From Silicimonas sp. (GTDB lineage Bacteria; Pseudomonadota; Alphaproteobacteria; Rhodobacterales; Rhodobacteraceae), in NCBI GenBank assembly GCA_013002465.1, contig JABDJO010000021.1, forward strand, positions 1-42,647: a stretch of 42,647 nt of DNA, given 5' to 3'. Numbering within the stretch: the stretch's first letter is position 1; every line of letters begins with the position of its first letter. Below the pieces are notes generated by a model. It was not told the origin of the DNA. It saw only the letters and a list, made by a program, of their open reading frames with translations, and did no database searches. The position numbers and the translations under genes are program-made. Shown one piece after another: positions 25,210 to 33,406 of this stretch.

Positions 25210-26703
25210 ATGTTTGAAAATCTATCCGAACGCCTTTCCGGTGTTTTTGAACGGCTGACCAAACAGGGTGCCCTGTCGGAAGATGACGTCAAAACCGCTT
25301 TGCGCGAAGTTCGCGTTGCCCTCCTGGAAGCCGATGTCTCGCTCCCTGTCGCCCGCGACTTTGTCAAAGCCGTGCAGGACAAGGCGACTGGTCAAGCAGT
25401 TACCAAGTCCGTTACCCCGGGACAGCAGGTCGTCAAGATCGTCCATGACGAACTCGTCCACGTCCTTACTGGCGACGAAGACCCCGGTCAGTTGAAGATC
25501 GACAACCCGCCCGCCCCCATCCTGATGGTCGGCCTCCAGGGATCGGGCAAAACCACCACCACCGCAAAACTCGCCAAGCGCCTAACAGAACGCGAGGGCA
25601 AACGTGTCCTCATGGCCTCGCTCGATACCAACCGTCCCGCCGCGATGGAGCAACTCGCCATCCTCGGCGCCCAGATCGGCGTCGATACCCTGCCGATCGT
25701 CAAGGGCGAAGACCCGGTCGCCATCGCCAAGCGCGCCAAACAACAGGCCACACTGGGCGGGTACGACGTCTTTATGTTGGACACGGCGGGCCGCCTCCAC
25801 ATCGACGAGGAACTGATTCAGCAGGCCGCGCAAGTTCGCGACGTCGCCAATCCCCGCGAAACACTTCTCGTCGTCGACGGCCTAACGGGCCAGGACGCCG
25901 TCAACGTCGCGACCGAGTTCGACGACAAGATTGGCGTCTCGGGCGTGGTTCTCACCCGCATGGACGGCGACGGGCGTGGCGGAGCCGCGCTTTCCATGCG
26001 CGCCATCACCGGCAAACCGATCAGATTCGTCGGCCTTGGCGAAAAGATGGACGCCATCGAAACCTTCGAACCCGACCGGATCGCGGGTCGCATCCTTGGC
26101 ATGGGCGACATCGTCGCGCTTGTGGAAAAAGCCCAGGAAACCATCGAGGCCGAACAGGCTGAACGCATGATGAAAAGGTTCCAGAAGGGCCAGTTCAACA
26201 TGAACGACATGCGCCAGCAGCTTGAACAGATGCAGAAGATGGGCGGCATGGAAGGTATCATGGGCATGCTGCCCGGCATGGGAAAAATGAAATCCCAGAT
26301 CGAAAAATCCGGATTTGACGAAAAGGTCTTCGCCCAGCAGATCGCCCTTATCAACTCGATGACAAAGCGCGAACGCGCCAATCCGCAAATCCTGCAGGCC
26401 TCGCGCAAGAAGCGCATCGCAAAGGGGTCGGGCCTCGAAGTCTCCGATCTGAACAAGCTTCTGAAAATGCACCGGCAGATGTCCGACATGATGAAGAAAG
26501 TCGGCAAAATGGGTAAAAAGGGCCTGATGCGCCAAATGGGCGGACTGCTCGGCGGCAAGGGCGCTATGCCCGGCGGCGCGCCCACCCAGGCCGAAATCGA
26601 CGCCGCCCAGGCGCAGATGGGCCAGATGCCGGGCGGCCTGCCCGGCCTAGGCGGCGGTGCGCAACTACCGCCCGGCTTATCGGGGTTTGGGAAAAAGAAA
26701 TGA
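25210..26703 (+). CDS. ffh: Signal recognition particle protein Ffh (SRP54)
   Basis: A 497-residue GTPase that binds signal sequences of nascent membrane proteins and, with 4.5S RNA and FtsY, brings ribosomes to the translocon. It has an N domain (1-90) and a G domain with P-loop GLQGSGKTTTT (108-118), DTAGR (191-195) and TRMDGDGRGGAALS. The methionine-rich M domain (about 300-450) contains RKKRIAKGSGLEVSDLNKLL for RNA binding. The C-terminus carries an extra Gly/Pro/Met-rich tail ending GFGKKK, common in alphaproteobacteria. AAAAGGG precedes the ATG. It overlaps the next gene by 4 bases (ATGA). The SRP RNA gene is not in this window. Confidence 0.97.
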   Translation: MFENLSERLSGVFERLTKQGALSEDDVKTALREVRVALLEADVSLPVARDFVKAVQDKATGQAVTKSVTPGQQVVKIVHDELVHVLTGDEDPGQLKIDNPPAPILMVGLQGSGKTTTTAKLAKRLTEREGKRVLMASLDTNRPAAMEQLAILGAQIGVDTLPIVKGEDPVAIAKRAKQQATLGGYDVFMLDTAGRLHIDEELIQQAAQVRDVANPRETLLVVDGLTGQDAVNVATEFDDKIGVSGVVLTRMDGDGRGGAALSMRAITGKPIRFVGLGEKMDAIETFEPDRIAGRILGMGDIVALVEKAQETIEAEQAERMMKRFQKGQFNMNDMRQQLEQMQKMGGMEGIMGMLPGMGKMKSQIEKSGFDEKVFAQQIALINSMTKRERANPQILQASRKKRIAKGSGLEVSDLNKLLKMHRQMSDMMKKVGKMGKKGLMRQMGGLLGGKGAMPGGAPTQAEIDAAQAQMGQMPGGLPGLGGGAQLPPGLSGFGKKK

Positions 26704-27266
26704 CCCCTCGCCATGAATGTTTCACGCCCGGGCCCGCCCAGGCGATTGCCGCAGATCTCGCCGCCAGCGTGCCGGTCTTGAAGACCGAGCGCTTAACGCT
26801 TCGCGCCCCCAACCTCGCCGACTTCGGAGATTATCGCGGCATTGTATGTACCGAGCGCGGCCGCTTCATCGGCGGGCCGATGTCGCGCGAAGACGGCTGG
26901 TACGATTTTGCCGGCATGTGTGCGAACTGGCTGTTGCATGGTCATGGCGGCTGGACTGTGTTTGAAACCGCAACCGATCGCCGCCTGGGGTTCGTCACAC
27001 TTGGCCTTGAACCCGGCGACCAAGAAGTCGAACTTGGCTATATCTTCCTTGCCGATGCCGAAGGTCAGGGCTTTGCTCGCGAAGCCGTTAAAGCCGTGCG
27101 TGACTTCGGGTTCGACACGCTGAATCTGCCGACCCTCGTCAGCTATATTGATCGGCAGAACTCCCGTTCTATACGGCTGTGTCAGGCTCTTGGCGCGCTG
27201 GAAGACACACCCGCCGATTGGGATCCCGCAGACGTAGTCTATCGGCATTCAAGGAGGCTTTCATGA
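26700..27266 (+). CDS. GNAT-family N-acetyltransferase (RimJ/RimL type)
   Basis: A 188-residue acetyltransferase. LKTERLTLRAPNLADFGDY is the standard start of the Acetyltransf_3 group. The core strand is ELGYIFLADAEGQGFAREAV, in which EGQGFA corresponds to the acetyl-CoA pyrophosphate loop. LVSYIDRQNSRSIRLCQALG forms the late beta-alpha unit. Substrate unknown; such enzymes acetylate protein N-termini, amino acids or small amines. It is coupled by ATGA overlaps to ffh upstream and to chorismate mutase downstream, which places it in the ffh-rpsP operon. Confidence 0.87.
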   Translation: MTPRHECFTPGPAQAIAADLAASVPVLKTERLTLRAPNLADFGDYRGIVCTERGRFIGGPMSREDGWYDFAGMCANWLLHGHGGWTVFETATDRRLGFVTLGLEPGDQEVELGYIFLADAEGQGFAREAVKAVRDFGFDTLNLPTLVSYIDRQNSRSIRLCQALGALEDTPADWDPADVVYRHSRRLS

Positions 27267-27559
27267 CCGACGCCGTCACTCGCGCCGCCGACCTCCTGGC
27301 GGACCATCGCGACAGCATCGACCGGCTCGATGCCATCCTCATCTACACCCTCGCCGAACGGTTTTCCCACACCCAGGCCGTGGGCAAGCTGAAAGCTGAA
27401 CACAACCTTCCGCCTTCGGACAAATCCCGCGAGGCACAACAGATTGCCCGCATGGAACAGCTGGCCAAAGACGCCGATCTCAACCCTGAATTCGCCCGAA
27501 AGTTCCTGAATTTCGTCATTCAGGAAGTCATCCAACACCACAAGCAACATCAGAAATAA
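27263..27559 (+). CDS. Chorismate mutase, AroQ class
   Basis: A 98-residue all-helical AroQ-type mutase that turns chorismate into prephenate, the first step towards phenylalanine and tyrosine. Key segments are SIDRLDAILIYTLAERFSHT, with the first-helix Arg region, VGKLKAEHNLPPSDKSREAQ, containing the active-site Lys and the D-x-x-RE motif, and the C-terminal FVIQEVIQHH. A strong ribosome site AAGGAGG lies 5 bases before ATG 27263, which overlaps the GNAT stop (ATGA). The gene lies between ffh and rpsP, an order common in alphaproteobacteria. Confidence 0.93.
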   Translation: MTDAVTRAADLLADHRDSIDRLDAILIYTLAERFSHTQAVGKLKAEHNLPPSDKSREAQQIARMEQLAKDADLNPEFARKFLNFVIQEVIQHHKQHQK

Positions 27560-27577
27560 ACCAAAAGGATCAATACC

Positions 27578-28060
27578 ATGGCTATGAAAATTCGCCTTGC
27601 ACGCGGCGGCTCCAAAAAACGCCCATTCTATCGCATCGTGGCTGCCGACAGTCGCATGCCGCGCGATGGCCGCTTTATCGAAAAGCTAGGCACCTATAAC
27701 CCGCTTCTGCCGAAAGACAGCGAAGACCGTATCAAGATGAACCTTGAGCGCATTCAATACTGGCTTGACCAGGGCGCCAAGCCCACGGACCGGATCGCCC
27801 GCTTCCTCGAAGCCGCCGGCACCATCGAAAAGACCGAGCGGAAAAATCCCAAGAAGGCAGAGCCGGGAAAGAAAGCCCAGGAGCGTGCCGAAGAGAAAGC
27901 TACAGCAGCGGCCGAAGCCGAGGCCGCACCGGCCGAAGAGGAAGTCCCGGTAGAAGAGGCCGTGACCGACGATACTCCGGCTGAAGATGCCCCCGCTGAA
28001 GAGACACCGGCAGAAGAGACACCGGCTGAAGAAGCCGCAGAAGAAGAAAAAGCGGAGTAA
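27578..28060 (+). CDS. rpsP: 30S ribosomal protein S16 with long acidic C-terminal tail
   Basis: A 160-residue S16. The first about 80 residues are the conserved fold ([20 protein letters not shown], then [20 protein letters not shown] and [20 protein letters not shown]), which binds 16S rRNA in the body of the small subunit. The rest is a low-complexity tail, first Lys/Glu-rich ([20 protein letters not shown]), then Ala/Glu/Pro repeats such as [20 protein letters not shown]. Many alphaproteobacterial S16 proteins are extended, but this tail about doubles the length. AAAAGGA lies upstream of the start. The microprotein and rimM genes follow. Confidence 0.96.
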   Translation: MAMKIRLARGGSKKRPFYRIVAADSRMPRDGRFIEKLGTYNPLLPKDSEDRIKMNLERIQYWLDQGAKPTDRIARFLEAAGTIEKTERKNPKKAEPGKKAQERAEEKATAAAEAEAAPAEEEVPVEEAVTDDTPAEDAPAEETPAEETPAEEAAEEEKAE

Positions 28061-28075
28061 TCCAGAGGTTCCGAC

Positions 28076-28237
28076 ATGCTTCCGGGCCTGGGCCTTTTCC
28101 GTCGAATGTTGACCCCCGTCCTGATCGCCGTCGCGTTCTGGGCGGGGTTCAAGTTCGCACGTCTGGACTTGCAGGATCGCTGTCTGAACGAAGGCGGCGT
28201 CTTGCGATCTGACAGCCTGTGTCGGGGATTGCCATGA
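28076..28237 (+). CDS. 53-residue single-pass membrane microprotein between rpsP and rimM
   Basis: A short gene: ATG 28076 to TGA 28235-28237, 53 residues. AGAGG lies 8 bases before the start. The N-terminus [20 protein letters not shown] continues as [10 protein letters not shown], one membrane helix with basic residues on its N side, then a small domain with two cysteines ([10 protein letters not shown] and SDSLCRGLP). The stop overlaps the rimM start as ATGA, strong support that it is translated. I do not know a function. The two cysteines on the probable periplasmic side could form a disulfide. Confidence 0.72.
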   Translation: MLPGLGLFRRMLTPVLIAVAFWAGFKFARLDLQDRCLNEGGVLRSDSLCRGLP

Positions 28238-28740
28238 GCGAGCGTGTCTGTGTCGGAGCCATCGCGGGTTCCTTCGGTGTTCGGGGCGAGGTTCGCCTGA
28301 AAAGCTTCTGCGCCGACCCAAAGGCAATCGCCACTTATGGCCCGTTGACCTCGGAAGACGGGAATAGCGAGTGGAATGTCACCTTGTCTCGCCCGATCAA
28401 GAACGGGTTTGCCGCCCGATTGTCGGGCGTCACCACCAAGGAAGCCGCTGACAAGTTGGCATCGACCCGGCTTTATGCGCCACGCGACCGCCTACCCGAA
28501 TTGCCCGATGACGAGTTCTATCACGCCGATCTGATCGGACTTGCGGTCCTTGATACCGGCGGCACGGAACTGGGCCGTGTAAAGGCGGTACTGAACCATG
28601 GTGCAGGGGATTTGCTGGAAGTTTCGGCAAAGAACATCAAGCAGCCCGTGCTTTTGCCATTCACGCGCGCAAATGTCCCGACGGTTGACCTTGCAAATCG
28701 CCGGATAATCGCCGACCCGCCCGATGGTTTGTTCGATTAG
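28234..28740 (+). CDS. rimM: 16S rRNA processing protein RimM
   Basis: A 168-residue ribosome maturation factor that binds the 30S head and S19 while 16S rRNA is processed. It has the N-terminal beta barrel ([20 protein letters not shown]) and C-terminal PRC barrel ([20 protein letters not shown] through [20 protein letters not shown], ending DPPDGLF). Start ATG 28234 overlaps the upstream microprotein by 4 bases; an in-frame ATG at 28219 is less likely. In many proteobacteria trmD and rplS follow. Here a transporter operon follows, so the cluster is split. Confidence 0.95.
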   Translation: MSERVCVGAIAGSFGVRGEVRLKSFCADPKAIATYGPLTSEDGNSEWNVTLSRPIKNGFAARLSGVTTKEAADKLASTRLYAPRDRLPELPDDEFYHADLIGLAVLDTGGTELGRVKAVLNHGAGDLLEVSAKNIKQPVLLPFTRANVPTVDLANRRIIADPPDGLFD

Positions 28741-28824
28741 CCCTGATTTCAGTGCCTAATAACAGGTTTTGGTCAACAAACTGTCCCTACGGCGCTCTTT
28801 TCTTTCGCTTTCTTCCGATCTAAG

Positions 28825-28838
28825 GTCCTGCACAGGAC
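28825..28838. promoter_or_regulatory. Short inverted repeat upstream of the liv binding-protein gene
   Basis: GTCCTG (28825-28830) and CAGGAC (28833-28838) are perfect inverted arms around CA, 26 bases before the start of the liv operon. It could be an operator half-turn or a small leader hairpin. The 123-base gap shows no firm promoter. Confidence 0.3.
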
Positions 28839-28863
28839 AATGTTCCATCAGGGAGTTAAATTG

Positions 28864-30060
28864 ATGAAGAAACTACTTCTCGCCTCTGCGGCGAGCGCAC
28901 TTGTTGCCACGTCCGCCATGGCTGGCAGCCATTCCGAAGTCAAAATCGGAATCATCCTTGGTTACACCGGACCGATTGAATCGCTGGTCGCCAATATGGG
29001 CCCCGGCGCCGAACTGGCGATGGCCGAAGTCAGCGAAAGCGGTGCCCTTTTGGGCGGCGCCAAGGTTACGCCGGTCATCGGTGATTCAACCTGTGTTGAC
29101 GCGGGCGCTGCCACGGCCGCGGCCGAACGTCTGATCACTTCGGACGGCGTCAAGGGCATCGTCGGCGCAGACTGCTCGGGCGTGACCGGCGCGATCCTTC
29201 AGAACGTTGCCGTGCCGAACGGCATGGTGATGGTGTCGCCTTCGGCAACCTCGCCAGGTCTTAGCCACCAGAACAACGAAGACGAAGGCCTGTTCTTCCG
29301 CACCGCCCCGTCGGATGCGCGTCAGGGTGTCGTGATGACCGAGGTTCTGATGGAACTCGGCATCAAGGAAGTCGCCGTGACCTACACCAACAACGACTAT
29401 GGTAAGGGATTGGCCGACAGCTTCCAGGCTGCCTACGAAGCGGCAGGCGGCAAGGTTACGATCAACGCCGCCCACGAAGACGGCAAGGCCGACTATTCGG
29501 CTGAAGTCGGCGCACTGGCTTCGGCAGGCGGTGATCGCCTCGTGGTTGCTGGATACGTTGACCAGGGTGGTTCGGGCATCGTGCGCTCGGCACTGGACTC
29601 CGGCGCCTTTGACACCTTCCACTTCCCAGACGGCATGATCGGATCGCAGTTGGTCGAGAACTTCGGTTCCGAAATCAATGGCTCATCTGGTCAACACCCG
29701 TCGCCGTCGGAAGAGCTGGCCGCGAATTTCACCGCCCTCGTCGACGGTAAGTTCGAAGCCACCTCGCCTTTCGCACCGGAAAGCTATGACTCAGCGGCGC
29801 TGATCATGCTGGCCATGCAGGCGGCCGGTTCCGTCGAGCCAGGCGACTACAAGTCCAAGATCATGGATGTCGCCAACGCCCCCGGCGAAAAGATCAATGC
29901 CGGCGAACTGGCGAAAGGTCTTCAGATCCTCGCCGACGGCGGCGAAATCGACTATGTCGGTGCGTCGGACGTTGAACTGATCGGACCCGGAGAAGCCGCA
30001 GGCAACTACCGCGTGGTCGGTTACGAAGACGGCGCTGAAGTCACCGCAGGCCGCAAGTAA
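28864..30060 (+). CDS. Branched-chain amino acid-type ABC transporter substrate-binding protein
   Basis: A 398-residue periplasmic binding protein of the LivJ/type I class. The signal peptide MKKLLLASAASALVATSAMA precedes GSHSEVKIGIILGYTGPIES, the standard first strand. GLFFRTAPSDARQGVVMTEV and VAVTYTNNDYGKGLADSFQA are the usual inter-lobe segments. This clade binds amino acids or amide-like compounds; the ligand cannot be read here. ATG 28864 is supported by AGGGAG upstream. A terminator-like hairpin after the stop probably limits readthrough into livG, keeping binding protein in excess. It heads the operon extending to 35309. Confidence 0.92.
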   Translation: MKKLLLASAASALVATSAMAGSHSEVKIGIILGYTGPIESLVANMGPGAELAMAEVSESGALLGGAKVTPVIGDSTCVDAGAATAAAERLITSDGVKGIVGADCSGVTGAILQNVAVPNGMVMVSPSATSPGLSHQNNEDEGLFFRTAPSDARQGVVMTEVLMELGIKEVAVTYTNNDYGKGLADSFQAAYEAAGGKVTINAAHEDGKADYSAEVGALASAGGDRLVVAGYVDQGGSGIVRSALDSGAFDTFHFPDGMIGSQLVENFGSEINGSSGQHPSPSEELAANFTALVDGKFEATSPFAPESYDSAALIMLAMQAAGSVEPGDYKSKIMDVANAPGEKINAGELAKGLQILADGGEIDYVGASDVELIGPGEAAGNYRVVGYEDGAEVTAGRK

Positions 30061-30078
30061 AGTCCAAAAGAACCGCAG

Positions 30079-30106
30079 ACGGCCCGGGATCTCCCCGGGC
30101 CGTTTT
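30079..30106 (+). terminator. Terminator or attenuator between the liv binding-protein gene and livG
   Basis: ACGGCCCGGG (30079-30088) pairs with CCCGGGCCGT (30094-30103) around ATCTC, followed by TTTT (30103-30106). The short T-tract suggests partial termination that favours the binding protein over the downstream transport genes. Confidence 0.7.
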
Positions 30107-30126
30107 GCAATATCGAGGGGCAAGCG

Positions 30127-30915
30127 ATGATCCGGGTCGAAGACCTTCATAAGCATTTCGGCGGGTTTCGCGCCGTCGACGGCTCGACACTCGAAATCGA
30201 GCCAGGGTCGATCACAGGATTGATTGGCCCGAACGGAGCCGGAAAAACAACTCTTTTCAATGTGGTCGCCGGAAATCTGCCACCGACTTCTGGCCGGGTC
30301 TTCATGGACGGCGAAGATATCACCGGGCTGCCACCCCACGATTTGTTTCACAAGGGTCTGTTGCGCACCTTCCAGATCGCCCACGAGTTTTCCTCGATGA
30401 CGGTCCGCGAGAATCTGATGATGGTGCCAGGCGGTCAGCGCGGCGAAACTATCTGGAACGCCTGGACCAAACGCGCCCAGATCGCCAAGGACGAAACTGA
30501 CCTGTTGAAGAAAGCCGATGAGGTGCTGGAGTTCCTGACGATCTCGCACCTTCAGGACGAACGGGCGGGCAATCTCTCGGGTGGCCAGAAGAAACTGCTG
30601 GAACTTGGGCGCACCATGATGGTCGACGCCCGCATCGTGTTCCTTGACGAAGTCGGCGCTGGCGTGAATCGCACGCTCTTGAACACCATCGGCGACGCGA
30701 TCATCCGCTTGAACAAGGAGCGTGGTTATACGTTCGTCGTCATCGAACACGATATGGATTTCATCGGTCGCCTTTGTAACCCCGTCATCTGTATGGCCGA
30801 GGGCAAGGTGCTGGCCGAAGGGACCCTGGACGAGATCAAGGCCAACGAACAGGTGATCGAGGCCTACCTGGGCACCGGTTTGAAAAACAAGGTCAAAGAG
30901 GAGGCTGGGGCGTGA
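30127..30915 (+). CDS. livG: Branched-chain amino acid-type ABC transporter ATP-binding protein LivG
   Basis: A 262-residue ABC ATPase. Walker A is GLIGPNGAGKTTLF, the signature LSGGQKKLLELG, and Walker B RIVFLDEVGAGVN, where Val takes the place of the usual Pro after Asp-Glu. The switch His is in VIEHDMDFIGRLC. The end GTLDEIKANEQVIEAYLG is the standard LivG C-terminus. It pairs with LivF (31535-32359) to power uptake through LivH and LivM. The stop overlaps the start of an unrelated exported-protein gene by 4 bases (GTGA), which separates it from livF. Confidence 0.93.
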   Translation: MIRVEDLHKHFGGFRAVDGSTLEIEPGSITGLIGPNGAGKTTLFNVVAGNLPPTSGRVFMDGEDITGLPPHDLFHKGLLRTFQIAHEFSSMTVRENLMMVPGGQRGETIWNAWTKRAQIAKDETDLLKKADEVLEFLTISHLQDERAGNLSGGQKKLLELGRTMMVDARIVFLDEVGAGVNRTLLNTIGDAIIRLNKERGYTFVVIEHDMDFIGRLCNPVICMAEGKVLAEGTLDEIKANEQVIEAYLGTGLKNKVKEEAGA

Positions 30916-31538
30916 AACGGATTGCGGCCTTGTTGTTCCTATCCCTGGCCTTGCCCGCACATGCCGAGGACGCACAGGTCGTCGGCACGTCTGTTCTGGG
31001 CGGCAAGCGCGTCGAGCTGTTGAACGACAACACATGGCGCTTTGCCGAATTTGGCGACGACGAAGACGCTGGTTGCGTGCCCGTCAATCAGGTTCTGTCG
31101 TTCTGCGGCACCATTTTCGACTGGCGCCCCGTCGATACCACCGGCACCGAGTTTCTGCGCCAGTTTCAGCACGACAGCCGCACCCACGCCGGTATCCTGT
31201 ATGAAGAGGTCGGCGCGGCAGATGGCATGGACATGGAATTCATGCGCAACGCGGTGATCGAAAACGCGGCCATGGGCACTGGCGTACGACCCGAAGATAT
31301 CCCGGTCCACGGCGCGGAAACCGGAACAGTCGACGGACACCCGGCGGAAACCGTGATCTATGGTGCCAACTTCAACGGGCTGGATATCGTTTACATCAAC
31401 ACCATCGTGAATTCGGATCACCACAACTTGCAATTCGTGATTTGGACGGTTGGCAAGGCCGTTACGGACAAGGGCCGCGCCGCCAGCGAGGGGTTTTTGA
31501 AGTCGATGCGCATCACATTCCCGGAGGCAGCACAATGA
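30912..31538 (+). CDS. Exported protein of unknown function embedded in the liv operon
   Basis: A 208-residue protein I do not recognise. MKRIAALLFLSLALPAHAED is a clear Sec signal peptide, cleaved after AHA. Then VVGTSVLGGKRVELLNDNTW resembles the short domain of periplasmic or surface proteins that ends in a conserved Trp. The rest contains two Cys (AGCVPVNQVLSFCGTIFDW), possibly a disulfide, a segment GILYEEVGAADGMDMEF, and a C-terminal beta region (YINTIVNSDHHNLQFVIW). It starts with GTG overlapping livG and ends ATGA on livF, so it is tightly coupled on both sides. A role in presenting or modifying the transported compound is only a guess from position. Confidence 0.78.
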   Translation: MKRIAALLFLSLALPAHAEDAQVVGTSVLGGKRVELLNDNTWRFAEFGDDEDAGCVPVNQVLSFCGTIFDWRPVDTTGTEFLRQFQHDSRTHAGILYEEVGAADGMDMEFMRNAVIENAAMGTGVRPEDIPVHGAETGTVDGHPAETVIYGANFNGLDIVYINTIVNSDHHNLQFVIWTVGKAVTDKGRAASEGFLKSMRITFPEAAQ

Positions 31539-32359
31539 GCGATACGCCTTATGGGGACGACCGCGGAAACAAGGACGCCTCGATCACCAACCGGAAACCG
31601 GCGGCAACCTTGAAGGCGGCCCCCGGTTCGGGTGAACCCAAGCACAGTGCAGATGCCTATCTGATCGGTGACACCGTGACCGGCGGTTACGGGCGCGGGG
31701 CCGACATCCTCCATGCCTGCACCATCGCAGTCGATGAAGGACAGATCGCGGTGATCGTCGGCCCGAACGGCGCCGGCAAATCGACGGCCATGAAGGCGGT
31801 CTTCGGCATGCTGAACCTGCGCGAAGGCGCGGTGCGACTGGCGGGCGAAGACATCACGAACCTTACCCCCCAGGACCGGGTCGCCAAGGGGATGGCCTTC
31901 GTGCCCCAGACCTCGAATATCTTCACCTCGATGACGGTCGAGGAAAACCTTGAGATGGGCGCGTTTTTGCGCCGCGACGACATCAATGCGACGATGGAGC
32001 AGGTCTATACCCTGTTTCCCATCCTGAAGGACAAGCGCCGTCAGGCCGCCGGAGAGCTTTCGGGCGGGCAACGCCAACAGGTGGCGGTTGGTCGTGCCCT
32101 GATGACCCAACCCAAGGTTTTGATGCTGGACGAACCCACGGCAGGCGTATCGCCGATCGTCATGGACGAGTTGTTCGACCGCATCATCGAGGTCGCCCGC
32201 ACCGGCATCTCGATCCTCATGGTCGAACAAAACGCCCGCCAGGCATTGGCCATCGCCGACAAAGGCTATGTACTGGTCCAGGGCCGAAATGCCTTTACTG
32301 ACACCGGCAAGGCGCTTCTGGCCGACCCCGAAGTACGGCGGAGTTTTCTGGGTGGGTAA
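31535..32359 (+). CDS. livF: Branched-chain amino acid-type ABC transporter ATP-binding protein LivF
   Basis: A 274-residue ABC ATPase. Walker A is VGPNGAGKSTAMKAVFG, the signature LSGGQRQQVAVGRAL, Walker B VLMLDEPTAGVSP and the switch region ILMVEQNARQAL. Before the domain lies an unusual N-terminal extension of about 45 hydrophilic residues (DDRGNKDASITNRKPAATLK), longer than in ordinary LivF, with no clear function. ATG 31535 is supported by CCGGAGG upstream and by the ATGA overlap with the exported-protein gene. A later start is possible and would remove the extension, but the coupling favours this one. Confidence 0.93.
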   Translation: MSDTPYGDDRGNKDASITNRKPAATLKAAPGSGEPKHSADAYLIGDTVTGGYGRGADILHACTIAVDEGQIAVIVGPNGAGKSTAMKAVFGMLNLREGAVRLAGEDITNLTPQDRVAKGMAFVPQTSNIFTSMTVEENLEMGAFLRRDDINATMEQVYTLFPILKDKRRQAAGELSGGQRQQVAVGRALMTQPKVLMLDEPTAGVSPIVMDELFDRIIEVARTGISILMVEQNARQALAIADKGYVLVQGRNAFTDTGKALLADPEVRRSFLGG

Positions 32360-32398
32360 GATCGGGATATATCTCAAACAGGCGAAAAGGGGTGCCGC

Positions 32399-33406
32399 GT
32401 GGACCTTCTGAACGCAATCGTCGCGATGGCAAATTTCGTCTTTCTACCGGCGATCTCCTATGGCAGCCAACTGGCGCTTGGTGCCCTTGGGGTGACGCTG
32501 ATCTATGGCATCTTGCGCTTCTCGAATTTTGCGCACGGCGACACGATGGCCTTTGGCGCCATGGCCACGATCCTGTTCACCTGGTTCCTGCAATCCCTCG
32601 GCGTTTCCCTTGGCCCGCTGCCGACCGCGCTTCTGGCCCTGCCCGTCGGGATCGCGGCCACGGCCCTTCTGGTGTTGGCCGTCGACAGGCTGGTGTACAA
32701 GTTCTACCGCGAACAAAAGGCGGCGCCCGTGATCCTGGTGATCGTTTCCATGGGCGTCATGTTCGTGATGAACGGCCTTGTACGCTTCATCATCGGCGTC
32801 GATGATCAGCGGTTCGCCGACGGCGCGCGTTTCATCATCACGGCCCGAGAATTCAAGGAAAAAACCGGGCTTCAGGAAGGGCTCGCGATCAAATCAACCG
32901 CCATGCTGACGGTTGTTGTGGCAGTGATCGTCGTCGCAATCTTGTTCTGGTTCCTGAACCGCACCCGCACGGGAAAGTCCATGCGGGCCTTTTCCGACAA
33001 CGAAGACCTGGCCCTCCTGTCGGGCATCAATCCCGAACGCGTGGTCATGATCACCTGGATCATCGTCGCTGGTCTCGCCACGATTGCCGGCGTGCTTTAC
33101 GGTCTCGACAAAAGCTTCAAACCCTTCACCTATTTCCAGCTTCTGTTGCCGATCTTCGCCTCTGCCATCGTCGGCGGACTGGGCAACCCCATCGGCGCCA
33201 TTGCGGGTGGCTTCGTGATCGCCTTTTCCGAGGTCACCATCACCTATGCCTTCAAGAAGGTCGCAGGCTATGTCATCCCCGCCTGGGAACCCGATGGATT
33301 GGTTCAGCTTCTGTCGACCGATTACAAGTTCGCGGTCAGCTTTGCTATCCTGATCATCGTTCTGTTGTTCCGACCGACCGGCCTCTTTAGGGGGAAAGCG
33401 CTATGA
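32399..33406 (+). CDS. livH: Branched-chain amino acid-type ABC transporter permease LivH
   Basis: A 335-residue inner-membrane permease. SQLALGALGVTLIYGILRFS followed by NFAHGDTMAFGAM is the LivH hallmark. AFSDNEDLALLSGINPERVV forms the ATPase-contact loop, and the late IVGGLGNPIGAIAGGFVIAF is a conserved helix. About eight membrane segments can be counted. It starts with GTG 32399 after AAAGGGG, 39 bases after livF. The stop overlaps livM by 4 bases (ATGA). It forms the channel heterodimer with LivM. Confidence 0.93.
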   Translation: MDLLNAIVAMANFVFLPAISYGSQLALGALGVTLIYGILRFSNFAHGDTMAFGAMATILFTWFLQSLGVSLGPLPTALLALPVGIAATALLVLAVDRLVYKFYREQKAAPVILVIVSMGVMFVMNGLVRFIIGVDDQRFADGARFIITAREFKEKTGLQEGLAIKSTAMLTVVVAVIVVAILFWFLNRTRTGKSMRAFSDNEDLALLSGINPERVVMITWIIVAGLATIAGVLYGLDKSFKPFTYFQLLLPIFASAIVGGLGNPIGAIAGGFVIAFSEVTITYAFKKVAGYVIPAWEPDGLVQLLSTDYKFAVSFAILIIVLLFRPTGLFRGKAL

